A stretch of DNA of 64,000 nucleotides, taken from the NCBI GenBank assembly GCA_965243325.1, contig CBDEUQ010000003.1, forward strand, positions 992,001-1,056,000, given 5' to 3'. Source of the stretch: JANQOH01 sp965243325 (GTDB lineage Bacteria; Pseudomonadota; Alphaproteobacteria; UBA7887). Made by a program: the position numbers and the translations under genes. Below, one piece after another: positions 8,551 through 16,765 of the stretch. A model generated the notes under the pieces. It saw only the letters and a list, made by a program, of their open reading frames with translations, searched no databases and was not told the origin of the DNA. Numbering within the stretch: position 1 is the stretch's first letter; every line of letters begins with the position of its first letter.

Positions 8551-8963
8551 GATGGCGACTCCCGTTCGGCCGACAGCACGATCACGGCGTTCGTGACAGC
8601 AAATTATGCTATCATGATTTGAGTCAAATGCCAGTGGCGGCCGTTCTTAACCGAAAAGAGGTCCAGCAAACTGCCGGGCGAAACCGCCGCGAGCGGCATC
8701 CGGAAGAGCGCCGGCAGGATGTGGCAGCGGCTCAGAATTCCCACGAGCATCTGCGAGCCGGGCTTCAGGCGCACCGCGACATGCTCCTCCAGGCAGCGGG
8801 CCGCGAGGTCGAACACCGTGGGACCGCCGTCGTCACGGCGGCGAGCGGCAGGGGCAGCGGCTCCTCGCCGGCCCCGATGCGGGCGACGAGGAGCGCCGCC
8901 CGACGCCGCGACGGCTTCAACCCCCTCCGCGCGACAGGAAATCCGGCAGATACGAGGGCGCGG
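8551..8963. other. 413-bp gap; promoter of the FitAB pair and an unassigned open frame
   Basis: The AT-rich stretch 8595-8625 (ATTATGCTATCATGATTTGA) lies just upstream of the antitoxin gene and is the best promoter candidate. Beyond it, a minus-strand frame (8604-8816, open further upstream) reads VFDLAARCLEEHVAVRLKPG; it looks protein-like but matches no family I recognise and has no good start. It may be the end of a broken gene. Confidence 0.35.
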
Positions 8964-9194
8964 TCAGCGCAGGTCGAGCTGGCGCAGCACCTCGTCGCGC
9001 ACGCAATGCAAGCGGATGAGGCGCGGGCGCTCCATGGCGTCGTCGAAGTAGCAGTCCACCGCTTCCCCGACGTTGTGCCGGAGCTCGTCGAGCGTATCGC
9101 CTTGCGTGTGGATGCCGTAGCCGAGCGCGCTGGCCGAATAGCCGCCGTCGAGCTCGTCTTCGCTGACCTCGAAGGTAATTTCCGTCCCGGACAT
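8964..9194 (-). CDS. HicB-like antitoxin family protein, orphan
   Basis: The 76-aa product has the partial RNase H-like fold of HicB/DUF1902 proteins: a first strand with ITFEVSEDELDGGYSASALG, then IHTQGDTLDELRHNVGEAVD. HicB antitoxins block the small RNA-binding toxin HicA. No HicA gene is visible on either side, and the C-terminal DNA-binding domain of full-length HicB is absent, so this is either a stand-alone short HicB-like protein, common in genomes, or the survivor of a lost pair. Confidence 0.7.
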   Translation of the reverse strand: MSGTEITFEVSEDELDGGYSASALGYGIHTQGDTLDELRHNVGEAVDCYFDDAMERPRLIRLHCVRDEVLRQLDLR

Positions 9195-9332
9195 CGCTCG
9201 CTCCGTTCGGCTTCGCCCGTGCTGCGCGGATTCTACGGCGGTGGGCGCGGGACCGAACCTACCTCGTGCCGCGGTGCGCGTCGAACCGTTTCCCGCCTGG
9301 CCGGCGCGTCCTGCGCCAACGAGACGAGGATC

Positions 9333-9845
9333 CTAGTCTGCCTCACTTCCCACCGCCGCGGCGGCCAGAAGCGCCACGGCAGCAGGGTCCTCGGGCGCGC
9401 GCACGAAACAGAGGTAGCCGGCGAGGTTGTGCGCCGCGTCGCGGGCGCCGCGCTCGCGCCCCGCCGCCGCCGGCGGGCGCGCGAGCGACGCCGCGAGCGC
9501 AGCCTGCTCGATGCGCTCGGCGTCGATCTCGATGGCCTTGACGCGCGCGCGCAGCGCCTCCGCCGCCGCCGCGTCGGCCTCGGGAGGCGGGGCCCGCAAG
9601 GCCCGGCGCAGCGCCCGCAGCGGCGCCACCGCCATGCCGTGCCAGGCGGCGACGGCGCCGGCGAGACGGGCGAAGTCGCCGGCTCCGAGACGGCCGCGGC
9701 CGGTGGCGCCGACCCAGCAGCAGAACAGCGCCAGATTGACGTTGGCGCCGTGCCGGTCCTGCCAGCCGAGGCACGTCTCGGCGACGCCGGGCGCGGCGTA
9801 GAGCGCGGTGGACCAGGTCTCGAAATCGTCGCCCGCGGCGGACAT
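9333..9845 (-). CDS. TIGR02444 family protein
   Basis: The 170-aa product matches the TIGR02444/DUF2390 family: FETWSTALYAAPGVAETCLG and WQDRHGANVNLALFCCW at the N-terminus, then an Ala-rich helical domain. The family is found in proteobacteria, often beside core metabolic genes, and has no assigned activity. The gene is divergent from the DUF465-purE-purK operon, with about 80 bp between the two starts. It marks the return to core chromosome after the decayed left arm. Confidence 0.8.
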   Translation of the reverse strand: MSAAGDDFETWSTALYAAPGVAETCLGWQDRHGANVNLALFCCWVGATGRGRLGAGDFARLAGAVAAWHGMAVAPLRALRRALRAPPPEADAAAAEALRARVKAIEIDAERIEQAALAASLARPPAAAGRERGARDAAHNLAGYLCFVRAPEDPAAVALLAAAAVGSEAD

Positions 9846-9925
9846 GGCGTTTCCCCGTGCAGTCGCCGTCTGCTATGGTCGCAGGCCACCCCTGTCAATC
9901 GTCGAAGAAGAGGTCGCGGACGCCG

Positions 9926-10123
9926 ATGAACCGGGAGACGATGGTCGAGCAGCTCGAAAGACTGCGCGTGGAGCACTCCGTGCTGGACAAGCAGATTCAC
10001 GAAATGTCCGACGGCGGCGTTTACGACGACGTTCAGATACTCAGACTGAAGAAGCGGAAACTGGCGATCAAGGACCAGATGGGCCGTATCGAAAGCACGC
10101 TCGTACCCGACATCATCGCCTGA
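9926..10123 (+). CDS. YdcH-like DUF465 protein
   Basis: A 65-aa helical protein: MNRETMVEQLERLRVEHSVL, then DKQIHEM, and a LKKRKLAIKDQM segment. This is the two-helix coiled-coil pattern of DUF465 (YdcH) proteins, whose function is not known. In related alphaproteobacteria such genes commonly lie just upstream of purE, as here (24 bp before the purE start), so it is likely the first gene of the purE-purK transcript. ATG 9926 was chosen because it matches the family N-terminus. Confidence 0.8.
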   Translation: MNRETMVEQLERLRVEHSVLDKQIHEMSDGGVYDDVQILRLKKRKLAIKDQMGRIESTLVPDIIA

Positions 10124-10147
10124 CCGGCCGCCGCCGGGGCTTCGCGC

Positions 10148-10642
10148 ATGGACTCCCCGCCGCTCGTCGGCGTCGTGATGGGCTCGCAGTCGGACTGGGA
10201 GACGATGCGCCACGCCGCCGACACGCTCGCCGAGCTCGGCATCGCGGCGGAAACCCGCATCGTCTCGGCGCACCGCACGCCCGACCGCCTGTTCCGCTAC
10301 GCCGAGGCCGCCGCCGGGCGTGGCCTCAAGGCGATCGTCGCCGGCGCCGGCGGCGCCGCGCACCTGCCCGGCATGATCGCGGCGAAGACCGCCCTGCCCG
10401 TGCTCGGCGTGCCGGTGCCGTCGAAGCACCTCGGCGGCCTCGACAGCCTGCTGTCGATCGTCCAGATGCCCGCCGGCGTGCCCGTGGGCACGCTCGCCAT
10501 CGGCCGCGCCGGCGCCGTCAACGCCGCCCTCCTCGCCGCCGCCATCGTCGCCCTCGGGGACGCCGCCGCGGCGCGCGCGCTGGCGGCGTGGCGCCAGCAG
10601 CGAAGCGACGCGGTCGCCGACCGGCCGACCGACCCGGCGTGA
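10148..10642 (+). CDS. purE: N5-carboxyaminoimidazole ribonucleotide mutase
   Basis: PurE moves the carboxyl group of N5-CAIR to carbon to give CAIR in purine synthesis, acting in the cytoplasm as an octamer downstream of PurK. The 164-aa product shows all family landmarks: VMGSQSDWETM near residue 10, VSAHRTPDRL near 40, and AGAGGAAHLPGMIAA near 75, including the active-site Ser, Asp and His. It is class I length. It lies 10 bp before purK, so the two consecutive enzymes are made from one message. Confidence 0.96.
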   Translation: MDSPPLVGVVMGSQSDWETMRHAADTLAELGIAAETRIVSAHRTPDRLFRYAEAAAGRGLKAIVAGAGGAAHLPGMIAAKTALPVLGVPVPSKHLGGLDSLLSIVQMPAGVPVGTLAIGRAGAVNAALLAAAIVALGDAAAARALAAWRQQRSDAVADRPTDPA

Positions 10643-10652
10643 CGGACGGCGC

Positions 10653-11750
10653 GTGACCGCGCCCGCCCGCCGGCCCGAGCCGATCCCGCCCGGCGCCACG
10701 CTCGGCGTATTCGGCGGCGGCCAGCTCGGGCGCATGCTGGCGCTCGCCGCCGCGCGCCTCGGCTACCGCACCCACGTCTTCTGCCCGGAACGCGACTCGC
10801 CGGCAGCGGAGGTGGCGGCCGCGGCGACCGTCGCCGACTACGGCGACGAACGCGCGCTCGACCGCTTCGCCGCCGCAGTCGACGTGGTCACGCTGGAATT
10901 CGAGAACGTGCCGCTCGCGGCGCTCGAACGCGCCGCGACAGAGGTCCCCGTGCGGCCCGGCGCAGAGGTTCTCGCGGCGGCGCAGGACCGCCTGGCGGAG
11001 AAGGGCCTGATGGCCCGGATCGGCGTCGCCACGACCGCCTGGGAGGCGGTCCGCGGGCCGGACGACGTGGCGCAGGCGCGGGCGCGGCTCGGCGGCGACT
11101 GCATTCTCAAGACGACGCGGCTCGGCTACGACGGCAAGGGCCAGGTGCCGGTCGACGCGGCGGCGGACGCGCCGGCGGCGTGGCGGGCGCTCGGCGCCGA
11201 CGTCGGGATTCTCGAAGCCCGGGTCGACTTCGCGTGCGAGATCTCCGTCCTCGTCGCGCGCGGCGCGGGGGGCGCCGTGGCGGTCTACGAGGCGGCGGAG
11301 AACCGCCACAGCGGGGGCATCCTCGACACCACGCGCGTGCCCGCGCGCATCGACGGCGCGACCGCGGAGGCGGCGCGCGCCGCCGCGCTCGCCATCGCCC
11401 GGGCGCTGGACGCGGTCGGCCTGCTCGCGGTCGAGATGTTCGTCACCCGCGACGGCCGGGTGCTGGTCAACGAGATTGCGCCCAGGCCGCACAACTCGGG
11501 CCACTGGACGCTGGACGCGTGCGCGACGAGCCAGTTCGAGCAGGCGGTGCGCGCGGTCTGCGGGCTGCCGCTCGGCTCGACGGCGCGCCTCGCCGACGCC
11601 GAGATGCAGAACCTGCTGGGGACGCGGATCGACGACTGGCGGCGCTGGCTCGCCGATCCGGCGGCGAAGCTCCACGTCTACGGCAAGGCGGAAGCCCACC
11701 CCGGCCGCAAGATGGGCCACGTGACGCGGCTCAAGCTGCCGGAGCGCTGA
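10653..11750 (+). CDS. purK: N5-carboxyaminoimidazole ribonucleotide synthase
   Basis: PurK uses ATP and bicarbonate to convert AIR to N5-CAIR, the substrate of PurE encoded just upstream. The 365-aa protein is an ATP-grasp enzyme: N-terminal GVFGGGQLGRMLALAA, central KTTRLGYDGKGQ (ATP loop), EISVLVARG, and C-terminal NEIAPRPHNSGHWT. Translation appears to start at GTG 10653, 10 bp after the purE stop. The 3' end overlaps the convergent COQ9 gene by 20 bp, so the two transcripts collide. Confidence 0.95.
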   Translation: MTAPARRPEPIPPGATLGVFGGGQLGRMLALAAARLGYRTHVFCPERDSPAAEVAAAATVADYGDERALDRFAAAVDVVTLEFENVPLAALERAATEVPVRPGAEVLAAAQDRLAEKGLMARIGVATTAWEAVRGPDDVAQARARLGGDCILKTTRLGYDGKGQVPVDAAADAPAAWRALGADVGILEARVDFACEISVLVARGAGGAVAVYEAAENRHSGGILDTTRVPARIDGATAEAARAAALAIARALDAVGLLAVEMFVTRDGRVLVNEIAPRPHNSGHWTLDACATSQFEQAVRAVCGLPLGSTARLADAEMQNLLGTRIDDWRRWLADPAAKLHVYGKAEAHPGRKMGHVTRLKLPER

Positions 11751-12384
11751 AGCGGGACCCGGCCCGGCGCAAGGCGTCCCTGAGGGGCGCGTCGAGCGCG
11801 GCGAAGGCGCGCGCCGCGCGCCGGCGCGCCGCACCGAGGCGCTGGACGCCGGCGATGCGGCGGTCGAGAAAGGCGTGCGTCGCCGCGAAACCCTCGCTGT
11901 CGTCGTCGAGCCAGCACAGCAGCGTCGCGCCCCAGACGCCGGCGAGCAGGCCGCGCTTGGTGTAGTAGCCGAAGTCGACCGCGGTGTCGCCGGCGAGGCG
12001 CCACAGGACATCGGCGGTGCGAAGCGTCCGCCGCGCCGCCGGCCCGGCCCAGGCCGGGGTGGCGGCCAGCGCCACGAGCCGGCGGACGGCGTCACGGTGC
12101 GGCGCCATGACGGCGAGGCGGGCGCGGACGAGAGCGGCGATGCGCGCGCGCACCGACATGCCGACGAAGGCATCGCCGGCGGCGGCCGCGGCGGCGCCTT
12201 CGTCGAAGCGGGCGGCGAGGGCGTCGAAGCAGTCGCCGAGGCCGGCCGGGAAGCAGCGCCGCGCCATCGCCGGCTCGAAGCCGGCGTCGGCCGCCGCCCG
12301 TTCGACGACCGACCACGTCCAGCCCTCGGCGCCGGCGCGCGCCAGCGCCGCGGCGAGGACGGCGGCGCGCTCAGCCTCGAGCAT
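11731..12384 (-). CDS. COQ9 family ubiquinone biosynthesis protein
   Basis: The 217-aa product has the TetR-like helical fold of COQ9: a helix-turn-helix-like start (WSVVERAAADAGFEPAMA), the lipid-binding helix region, and the family signature VDFGYYTKRGLLAGVWGAT followed by WLDD. COQ9 binds lipid and assists the Coq7 hydroxylation step of ubiquinone synthesis. Its start overlaps the end of def by 14 bp, and its end overlaps purK. COQ9 is largely limited to alphaproteobacteria and mitochondria, which helps place the organism. Confidence 0.9.
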   Translation of the reverse strand: MLEAERAAVLAAALARAGAEGWTWSVVERAAADAGFEPAMARRCFPAGLGDCFDALAARFDEGAAAAAAGDAFVGMSVRARIAALVRARLAVMAPHRDAVRRLVALAATPAWAGPAARRTLRTADVLWRLAGDTAVDFGYYTKRGLLAGVWGATLLCWLDDDSEGFAATHAFLDRRIAGVQRLGAARRRAARAFAALDAPLRDALRRAGSRFSAPAA

Positions 12385-12934
12385 CGCCGGCGCCGGGCGC
12401 CGCGCGGAGCCGCGGATTGCGGGCCATCTCGGACACGAAATGCAGGCTCGCCATGTCGGTCATCCGCATCGGATAAAGGATGCCGTCGAGATGGTCGCAC
12501 TCGTGCTGCACGACGCGGGCGTGGAAGCCGTCCGCCTCGCGCGCGATCGTCTCGCCCGCGAGGCCGAGCGCGCGGTAGCGCACCCGGCTCGGCCGCGGCA
12601 CGGCGCCGCGCAGGCCGGGGAGCGACAGGCACCCCTCCCAGTCGACGGCGGTCTCGTCGCCGAGGGGCTCGACCTCCGGGTTGACGAGGACCGCGAGCGG
12701 CGCCGGCTCGCGCCCCTCGTCCTCCGCGTCCGCGTCCGTCGGGACCTCGAAGATCACGATGCGCAGCGGCACGTGCACCTGCGGCGCCGCGAGGCCGGCG
12801 CCGCCGATGTCGGCGAGCGTGTGGCGCATGTCGGCGACGAGGCGGCGGACGTCCGGATGCGTCGGGTCGCAGACCGGCTCGGCGCGGCGGGCGAGCACGG
12901 GATGTCCCATGCGGGCGATCTTGAGTATGGCCAT
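12371..12934 (-). CDS. def: peptide deformylase
   Basis: This metalloenzyme removes the formyl group from new protein N-termini. The product (187 aa from ATG 12934, MAILKIARMGHPVLARRA) has the three motifs: GAGLAAPQ, EGCLSLPG (metal-binding Cys) and HECDHLDG (metal-binding His pair and catalytic Glu). The third motif reads HECDH where many homologues have HEYDH. I preferred ATG 12934 over the upstream one at 12970, because the family begins at the ILKI strand and the earlier 12 residues are only basic filler. It overlaps the COQ9 gene by 14 bp. Confidence 0.93.
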   Translation of the reverse strand: MAILKIARMGHPVLARRAEPVCDPTHPDVRRLVADMRHTLADIGGAGLAAPQVHVPLRIVIFEVPTDADAEDEGREPAPLAVLVNPEVEPLGDETAVDWEGCLSLPGLRGAVPRPSRVRYRALGLAGETIAREADGFHARVVQHECDHLDGILYPMRMTDMASLHFVSEMARNPRLRAAPGAGDARG

Positions 12935-13101
12935 GGCCGGCACTATGCGTCGGCGCCGCGTGGCGGTCAAAACGGGGGGAGGCGCGCGACGGCCGCGCCG
13001 GCGGGGAGGGCCGCGCCGCCGCCGTCCTTCACAGCCGGGCGCGCGCGTGCTACAAGCCAGCGCCCGCGGGCGGCCGCGGGACAGGAGAAGGACATCGACG
13101 T

Positions 13102-13302
13102 TTGCAAGTTCTCGTTCGTGACAACAATGTCGACCAGGCGCTGCGGGCGCTGAAGAAGAAGATGCAGCGCGAGGGGATTTTCCGCGAGATGAAGATGCGC
13201 CGTGCCTACGAGAAGCCCAGCGAGCGGAGGGCGCGCGAAAAGGCCGAGGCGATCCGGCGCACGCGCAAGCTGGCGCGGAAGCGGGCGCAGCGCGACGAAT
13301 AG
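13102..13302 (+). CDS. rpsU: 30S ribosomal protein S21
   Basis: The 66-aa basic protein reads MQVLVRDNNVDQALRALKKK and then ends in Lys/Arg-rich helices (ERRAREKAEAIRRTRKLARK), as S21 does. It helps the small subunit pair with the Shine-Dalgarno region of mRNA. The likely start is TTG at 13102, preceded by AGGAGAAGG; no ATG in frame would preserve the family N-terminus. The gene ends in TAG, showing that TAG is an ordinary stop in this genome. A membrane-protein gene follows after 30 bp. Confidence 0.93.
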   Translation: MQVLVRDNNVDQALRALKKKMQREGIFREMKMRRAYEKPSERRAREKAEAIRRTRKLARKRAQRDE

Positions 13303-13332
13303 CGCCGCGCCGCCGGCGGACGAGAGCGCGCC

Positions 13333-13761
13333 GTGGCCCGGACCTTCGGTTCCAAGAACTTCGCCGTCCGCTGGGCCGTTGCCGTGGTCGTGGTGTTCGG
13401 CACGTTCAACCCGACGCGCTTCTCCTACTATCACTGGCTGGTCCAGTCGGACTCGGGCATCGAGCCGCTGAAGATCGTCGTCGGGCTGGCGCTGCTGATC
13501 GTCTACGTGATCTATCTGCGGGCGACGTGGCGGTCGATTGGGCCGGTCGGCGCGGCGCTCGTGGTGGCGTTCCTCGCCGCGCTGATATGGCTGCTGGTCG
13601 ACCTCGGGCTGCTCGAGCCGACGAGCGTGACGCCGATGACGTGGATCGGGCTGCTCGTCCTCTCCACCGTGCTCGCGGTCGGCATCTCGTGGTCGCACCT
13701 GCGGCGCCGCATCTCCGGCCAGCTCGACACTGACGACGTGAGCGGGGCGGCGGACGAATAG
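13333..13761 (+). CDS. DUF6524 family membrane protein
   Basis: The 142-aa product has four predicted membrane helices: residues ~13-30, ~46-63, ~70-90 and ~98-118. Conserved family landmarks include FGTFNPTRFSYYHW near residue 22. No function is known. It starts at GTG 13333 shortly after rpsU, with which it may share a transcript, and ends in TAG. Confidence 0.8.
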   Translation: MARTFGSKNFAVRWAVAVVVVFGTFNPTRFSYYHWLVQSDSGIEPLKIVVGLALLIVYVIYLRATWRSIGPVGAALVVAFLAALIWLLVDLGLLEPTSVTPMTWIGLLVLSTVLAVGISWSHLRRRISGQLDTDDVSGAADE

Positions 13762-14620
13762 GGGGATACCGGTCGTGCCCCCGGCGCTCCGCGTCCGATA
13801 CAGAAAGGCGATACGCGCAGTAGGTTCCGAGCGCCGCCTCAAGCCGAAGAATGCCGGTTATCAAATCGCCAAAGACGCCACGCTTGCGCAATGTATGGGC
13901 TACACGCACCGCTACGTAATGGGAAAAGAGACCGACCAATCACACTATCGGTATGGCAAGTACCAATTCGGCTTAGAACGTACGCCGACCCAGCACCCTA
14001 TAGACGGAAAAATACAGGACGGCGCCGCATTTCATTGAAGTTCCGAACCGTTCTCTCCGCTCGCGACGAGACCTAAATCGCCGCCTCCAATCCGGATTTC
14101 GGGGACCGCCGGCGCCGCGACAGACCGTCGGAGAAACTTGAACGACCGGCCGCATCCGCTAACGCAGTTCGCGCCATGCGACTTCGAGAGCATGGGCGCT
14201 TGCAACATTCGCCGGGCACACCATTCCTTTCTTGTCGATCCGAGCGAGCCGGGAAAGAGAAAATTCCTCGACGCCCCGCGCTTGCTCGACGCCGGCGGGT
14301 GCTGCCAAGGGCGCGGGGATTCGTCGTTTCGGGCTGTCCAAACCGCAGGAATTTCTTGACCGGATAGAGAGACAGGTCTACCCTAGTATGGTCTCTCTGT
14401 TTCCCTTGGACCCGTGTCGAACGATGCTAAATGCGGGCGAGTTCCGGTCCCCGGCGAAGATCCGGTTCGCGCGGGCGGAAGGGAGAGCGTTGAAGGAGAA
14501 AGTTCCCATCGCCGCCGACATGCACGCCCGCCCGGGAACGCAAGACGGGGAACGGTGGCGCCGCTTTCTTCGCGAGACTGCCGCGGCATCGCCGGCGGCC
14601 GCCGCCACGGCACCCTGCCG
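13762..14620. other. 859-bp gap without a supported gene
   Basis: Several short open frames occur, the longest on the plus strand at 13775-14038 and 14232-14624, but none has a recognisable product or convincing start. The only structure of note is the promoter-like inverted repeat at 14356-14398. The stretch may contain the remains of a lost gene that was controlled by that site. Confidence 0.4.
14356..14398 (+). promoter_or_regulatory. possible promoter with overlapping inverted-repeat operator
   Basis: A perfect 8-bp inverted repeat, AGAGAGAC (14366-14373) and GTCTCTCT (14391-14398), encloses 17 nt that include ACAGGTCTACC. A TTGACC (-35-like) box lies at 14356-14361, and a TACCCT/TAGTAT region follows at 14379-14389. 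This layout resembles operators of TetR-type repressors, but no repressor or efflux gene lies nearby. The next gene on this strand starts at 14621. Confidence 0.35.
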
Positions 14621-14971
14621 ATGACCGAAGAGCGCTCAGGCCGCGGCCCGACCGCGCTCATGGCGGCGCGGCATCTGGAGACGTTCGGCGTCTCCGGCCT
14701 GCATCTCAAGAAGAGCGAGACCTACGATCCGGCGTCGGGCGCCGTGGCGGGGGCCGGCGACCGCTTCGAACGCCGCATCGCCCAGGCCGATCTCTACCGC
14801 GCGGCGGACTTTCCGGCGCAGGAGGGCGGCACCGTGTTCCTCATGGCGGGGGAGCCGCCGCCCGAGGCCGGAGACGGATTGATCGGCCTGACGCGGTACT
14901 GGCGCATCGAGAAGGTCGCCGTCGTCCGGCCCGGCGGCGGCGACGGACTCTACGCGGCGTTCTGCGTCTGA
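14621..14971 (+). CDS. hypothetical protein, 116 aa
   Basis: A plausible soluble protein with mixed composition: LMAARHLETFGVSGLHLKKS near the start and a C-terminal strand-rich part (GLIGLTRYWRIEKVAVV). I do not recognise the family. Codon usage is strongly GC3-biased like its core neighbours, which supports it as coding. It converges on the sensor-kinase-like gene that ends at 15006. Confidence 0.5.
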   Translation: MTEERSGRGPTALMAARHLETFGVSGLHLKKSETYDPASGAVAGAGDRFERRIAQADLYRAADFPAQEGGTVFLMAGEPPPEAGDGLIGLTRYWRIEKVAVVRPGGGDGLYAAFCV

Positions 14972-15005
14972 CGGCGCCCGGCGGCGCCGGGAATTCCCGC
15001 GCCGT

Positions 15006-16736
15006 TCACGAGCCCGAGGCGCCGGCGGGAAGCGTGATGCGGGCGACCGTTCCCTGGCCGGTCAACGAATTGATCCGGATGCTCCCGTTGTATTTCTTCG
15101 CCAGACGGTCGGCCAGGGTCAGCCCGATGCCCATCGCGCCGTCGCGCGAGGTGTAGAACGGCTTGAAGATGTTCTTGCTCCTGTCCATGGAGATGCCGAC
15201 CCCGTTGTCGATGACGGTGATCAGGATCTCGTCGCCCTTGCTCGCCGTGTCGATCATGATCGCGCCCTTCTTGTCCGTCACGGACTCGACCGCGGCCATC
15301 GCGTTCTCGACGATCTTCGCCAGCATCAGGCGAAGCTCGATCTTCGACGCGAAGACGTCGGGAAGGTCGCCGGGCTTCTTCACCACCGTCGCCACCGACT
15401 CGGCGCCGACGGCGTCGATCACCTCGTCGACGCAGGCGTTGACGTCGATCATGGCGCGGTCGTCGAGTCCGTTCGGCTTTCGCGACGAGACGGTGAGACG
15501 TTTCGCGAGGTCGGCGATCGCGTTGGCCTCGCGCTGCACGCTCGAGGCGATGGCGACGGCGGTTTCCATGTTCTCGTCGACATCGGCGCCGTCGAGCGAG
15601 TCGACGCCGGCCTCGGCGTTTTGCAGCGCGCTGCGGATTTCGCTCTGAGCCTGGCGCAACCGGCCCATGCGGGTGGCGATCCGGTTCGCCGTGTCGGCGA
15701 GGTTGCCGGCGACGCACTCGGAGACGAAATCCCGCGCCAGCGTGCTTTCGGCCACCAGATCTGGAACCGCGGAGGCGACGGCCGCAACGGGCGGCGGCGG
15801 CGGCACGGGATCGATCCGCCGGGGCGCCGGCGCGGCAGCCGGCGTGCGCGCGGGCGCCGGCATCGCGGTCGCCGCCGGCGCCGGTGCCTGCGCGCGCCCG
15901 CGCCTGCCCTGATGGAACGCAAGCAGTATCCAGAACAGCGCCAGCGCGGCGATGACGCCGAGCGTGCCGCGTTCGTACCAGACGGCGAGGGACTGCATGC
16001 GGCCGATCTCGAACTCCAGGTCCTCGGCCAGGCGGTCCGTCAGCACGGAGATCTCGTCCGACGTGGCGGCCTGGAACAGCGCCTCGGTGGGCCCCTGCCG
16101 GGCCAGCAGCACTTCGGCGTGCGACAGGAGATTGGCGAGGGCGTTGGCGAGCGGGGGCGCGTAGGCGACGCTGGATTCGAGGAGCCGCTGCAATTCCGCC
16201 GCCAGGCGCTGCTCCTCGGCATCGGTCGGACGGGCGAGATAGCGGTTCATGTCCTGCACGAGGGTCGAAATGTCCCGCGCCAGGAGCTGATCGCCGGCGG
16301 CGCCGGCCTGCTCGGTCACGTTCGCCGCCGCGAGCGGCAGATAGCGGGCGGAATTGCGCACGATGGCGTAGCCGGTCTTGAAACGCTCGACCCGCTCCTC
16401 CTTCGCCTCCACCGAGCTGAGGTAGGCGGCGAGGTCCCCGGCAAGCCGGTCGGGCAGGTCGGGATTGCGCCGCGCCGACTCCCTGAGGCCGTTCCTGAGA
16501 GCGTCCATGCGCGGAACGAAGGCGGCGAGCGAATCGAAATCGGCGAGCGGATCCGACTTGACGCGGGCGAGCTCGACGCTCCAGTCCGACGACAGGTTCT
16601 GGATCTGGCGCACGAAGTCGACCGAGTCGCGGAAAAACCGCGCGCCGTTGCTCGGGGAGGTGACGTAGAGAGCGCCTGCGGCGGCCAAGAGGACGACCGA
16701 GACGACGATACCCAGAACGATCGCGCCGGACTTCAT
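15006..16736 (-). CDS. membrane sensor-kinase-like ATPase with no visible phospho-acceptor His
   Basis: The 576-aa protein has an N-terminal membrane helix (residues ~5-27), a ~230-residue helical periplasmic domain of the type found in DAHL-domain sensors, a second membrane helix (~257-276), a Pro/Ala-rich linker, two long helices, and a C-terminal HATPase_c domain. ATP-site motifs are present: the N box KIVENAMAAVE, G1 DNGVGIS, the F box FKPFYTSRDG and G2 GAMGIGLTLA. The helices that should carry the H box (RDFVSECVAGNLADTANRI to about residue 440) contain no histidine. It may pass a signal without the usual His, or act with a partner. It lies just after the peroxidase gene at the end of the Tad locus. 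Confidence 0.78.
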   Translation of the reverse strand: MKSGAIVLGIVVSVVLLAAAGALYVTSPSNGARFFRDSVDFVRQIQNLSSDWSVELARVKSDPLADFDSLAAFVPRMDALRNGLRESARRNPDLPDRLAGDLAAYLSSVEAKEERVERFKTGYAIVRNSARYLPLAAANVTEQAGAAGDQLLARDISTLVQDMNRYLARPTDAEEQRLAAELQRLLESSVAYAPPLANALANLLSHAEVLLARQGPTEALFQAATSDEISVLTDRLAEDLEFEIGRMQSLAVWYERGTLGVIAALALFWILLAFHQGRRGRAQAPAPAATAMPAPARTPAAAPAPRRIDPVPPPPPVAAVASAVPDLVAESTLARDFVSECVAGNLADTANRIATRMGRLRQAQSEIRSALQNAEAGVDSLDGADVDENMETAVAIASSVQREANAIADLAKRLTVSSRKPNGLDDRAMIDVNACVDEVIDAVGAESVATVVKKPGDLPDVFASKIELRLMLAKIVENAMAAVESVTDKKGAIMIDTASKGDEILITVIDNGVGISMDRSKNIFKPFYTSRDGAMGIGLTLADRLAKKYNGSIRINSLTGQGTVARITLPAGASGS

Positions 16737-16765
16737 GGTGTCAACTCCTTCATGGTGTCAACTCC
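16732..16765. repeat. 17-bp tandem duplication across a stop/start junction
   Basis: The unit TTCATGGTGTCAACTCC occurs twice back to back (16732-16748 and 16749-16765). On the minus strand each copy carries AGGAG and an ATG, so the duplication supplies the ribosome-binding site and start of the kinase-like gene. In a single-copy version the peroxidase stop and the kinase start would overlap as ATGA; the duplication has moved them 13 bp apart. Confidence 0.85.

Noticed and set aside
8604..8816. A 70-codon minus-strand frame with protein-like content.
   Set aside because: No start codon with a binding site and no recognisable family; mentioned only as a possible broken gene.
13775..14038. An 87-codon plus-strand frame after the DUF6524 gene.
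   Set aside because: It has no family match, a poor start and unusual composition; the sequence reads more like non-coding DNA.
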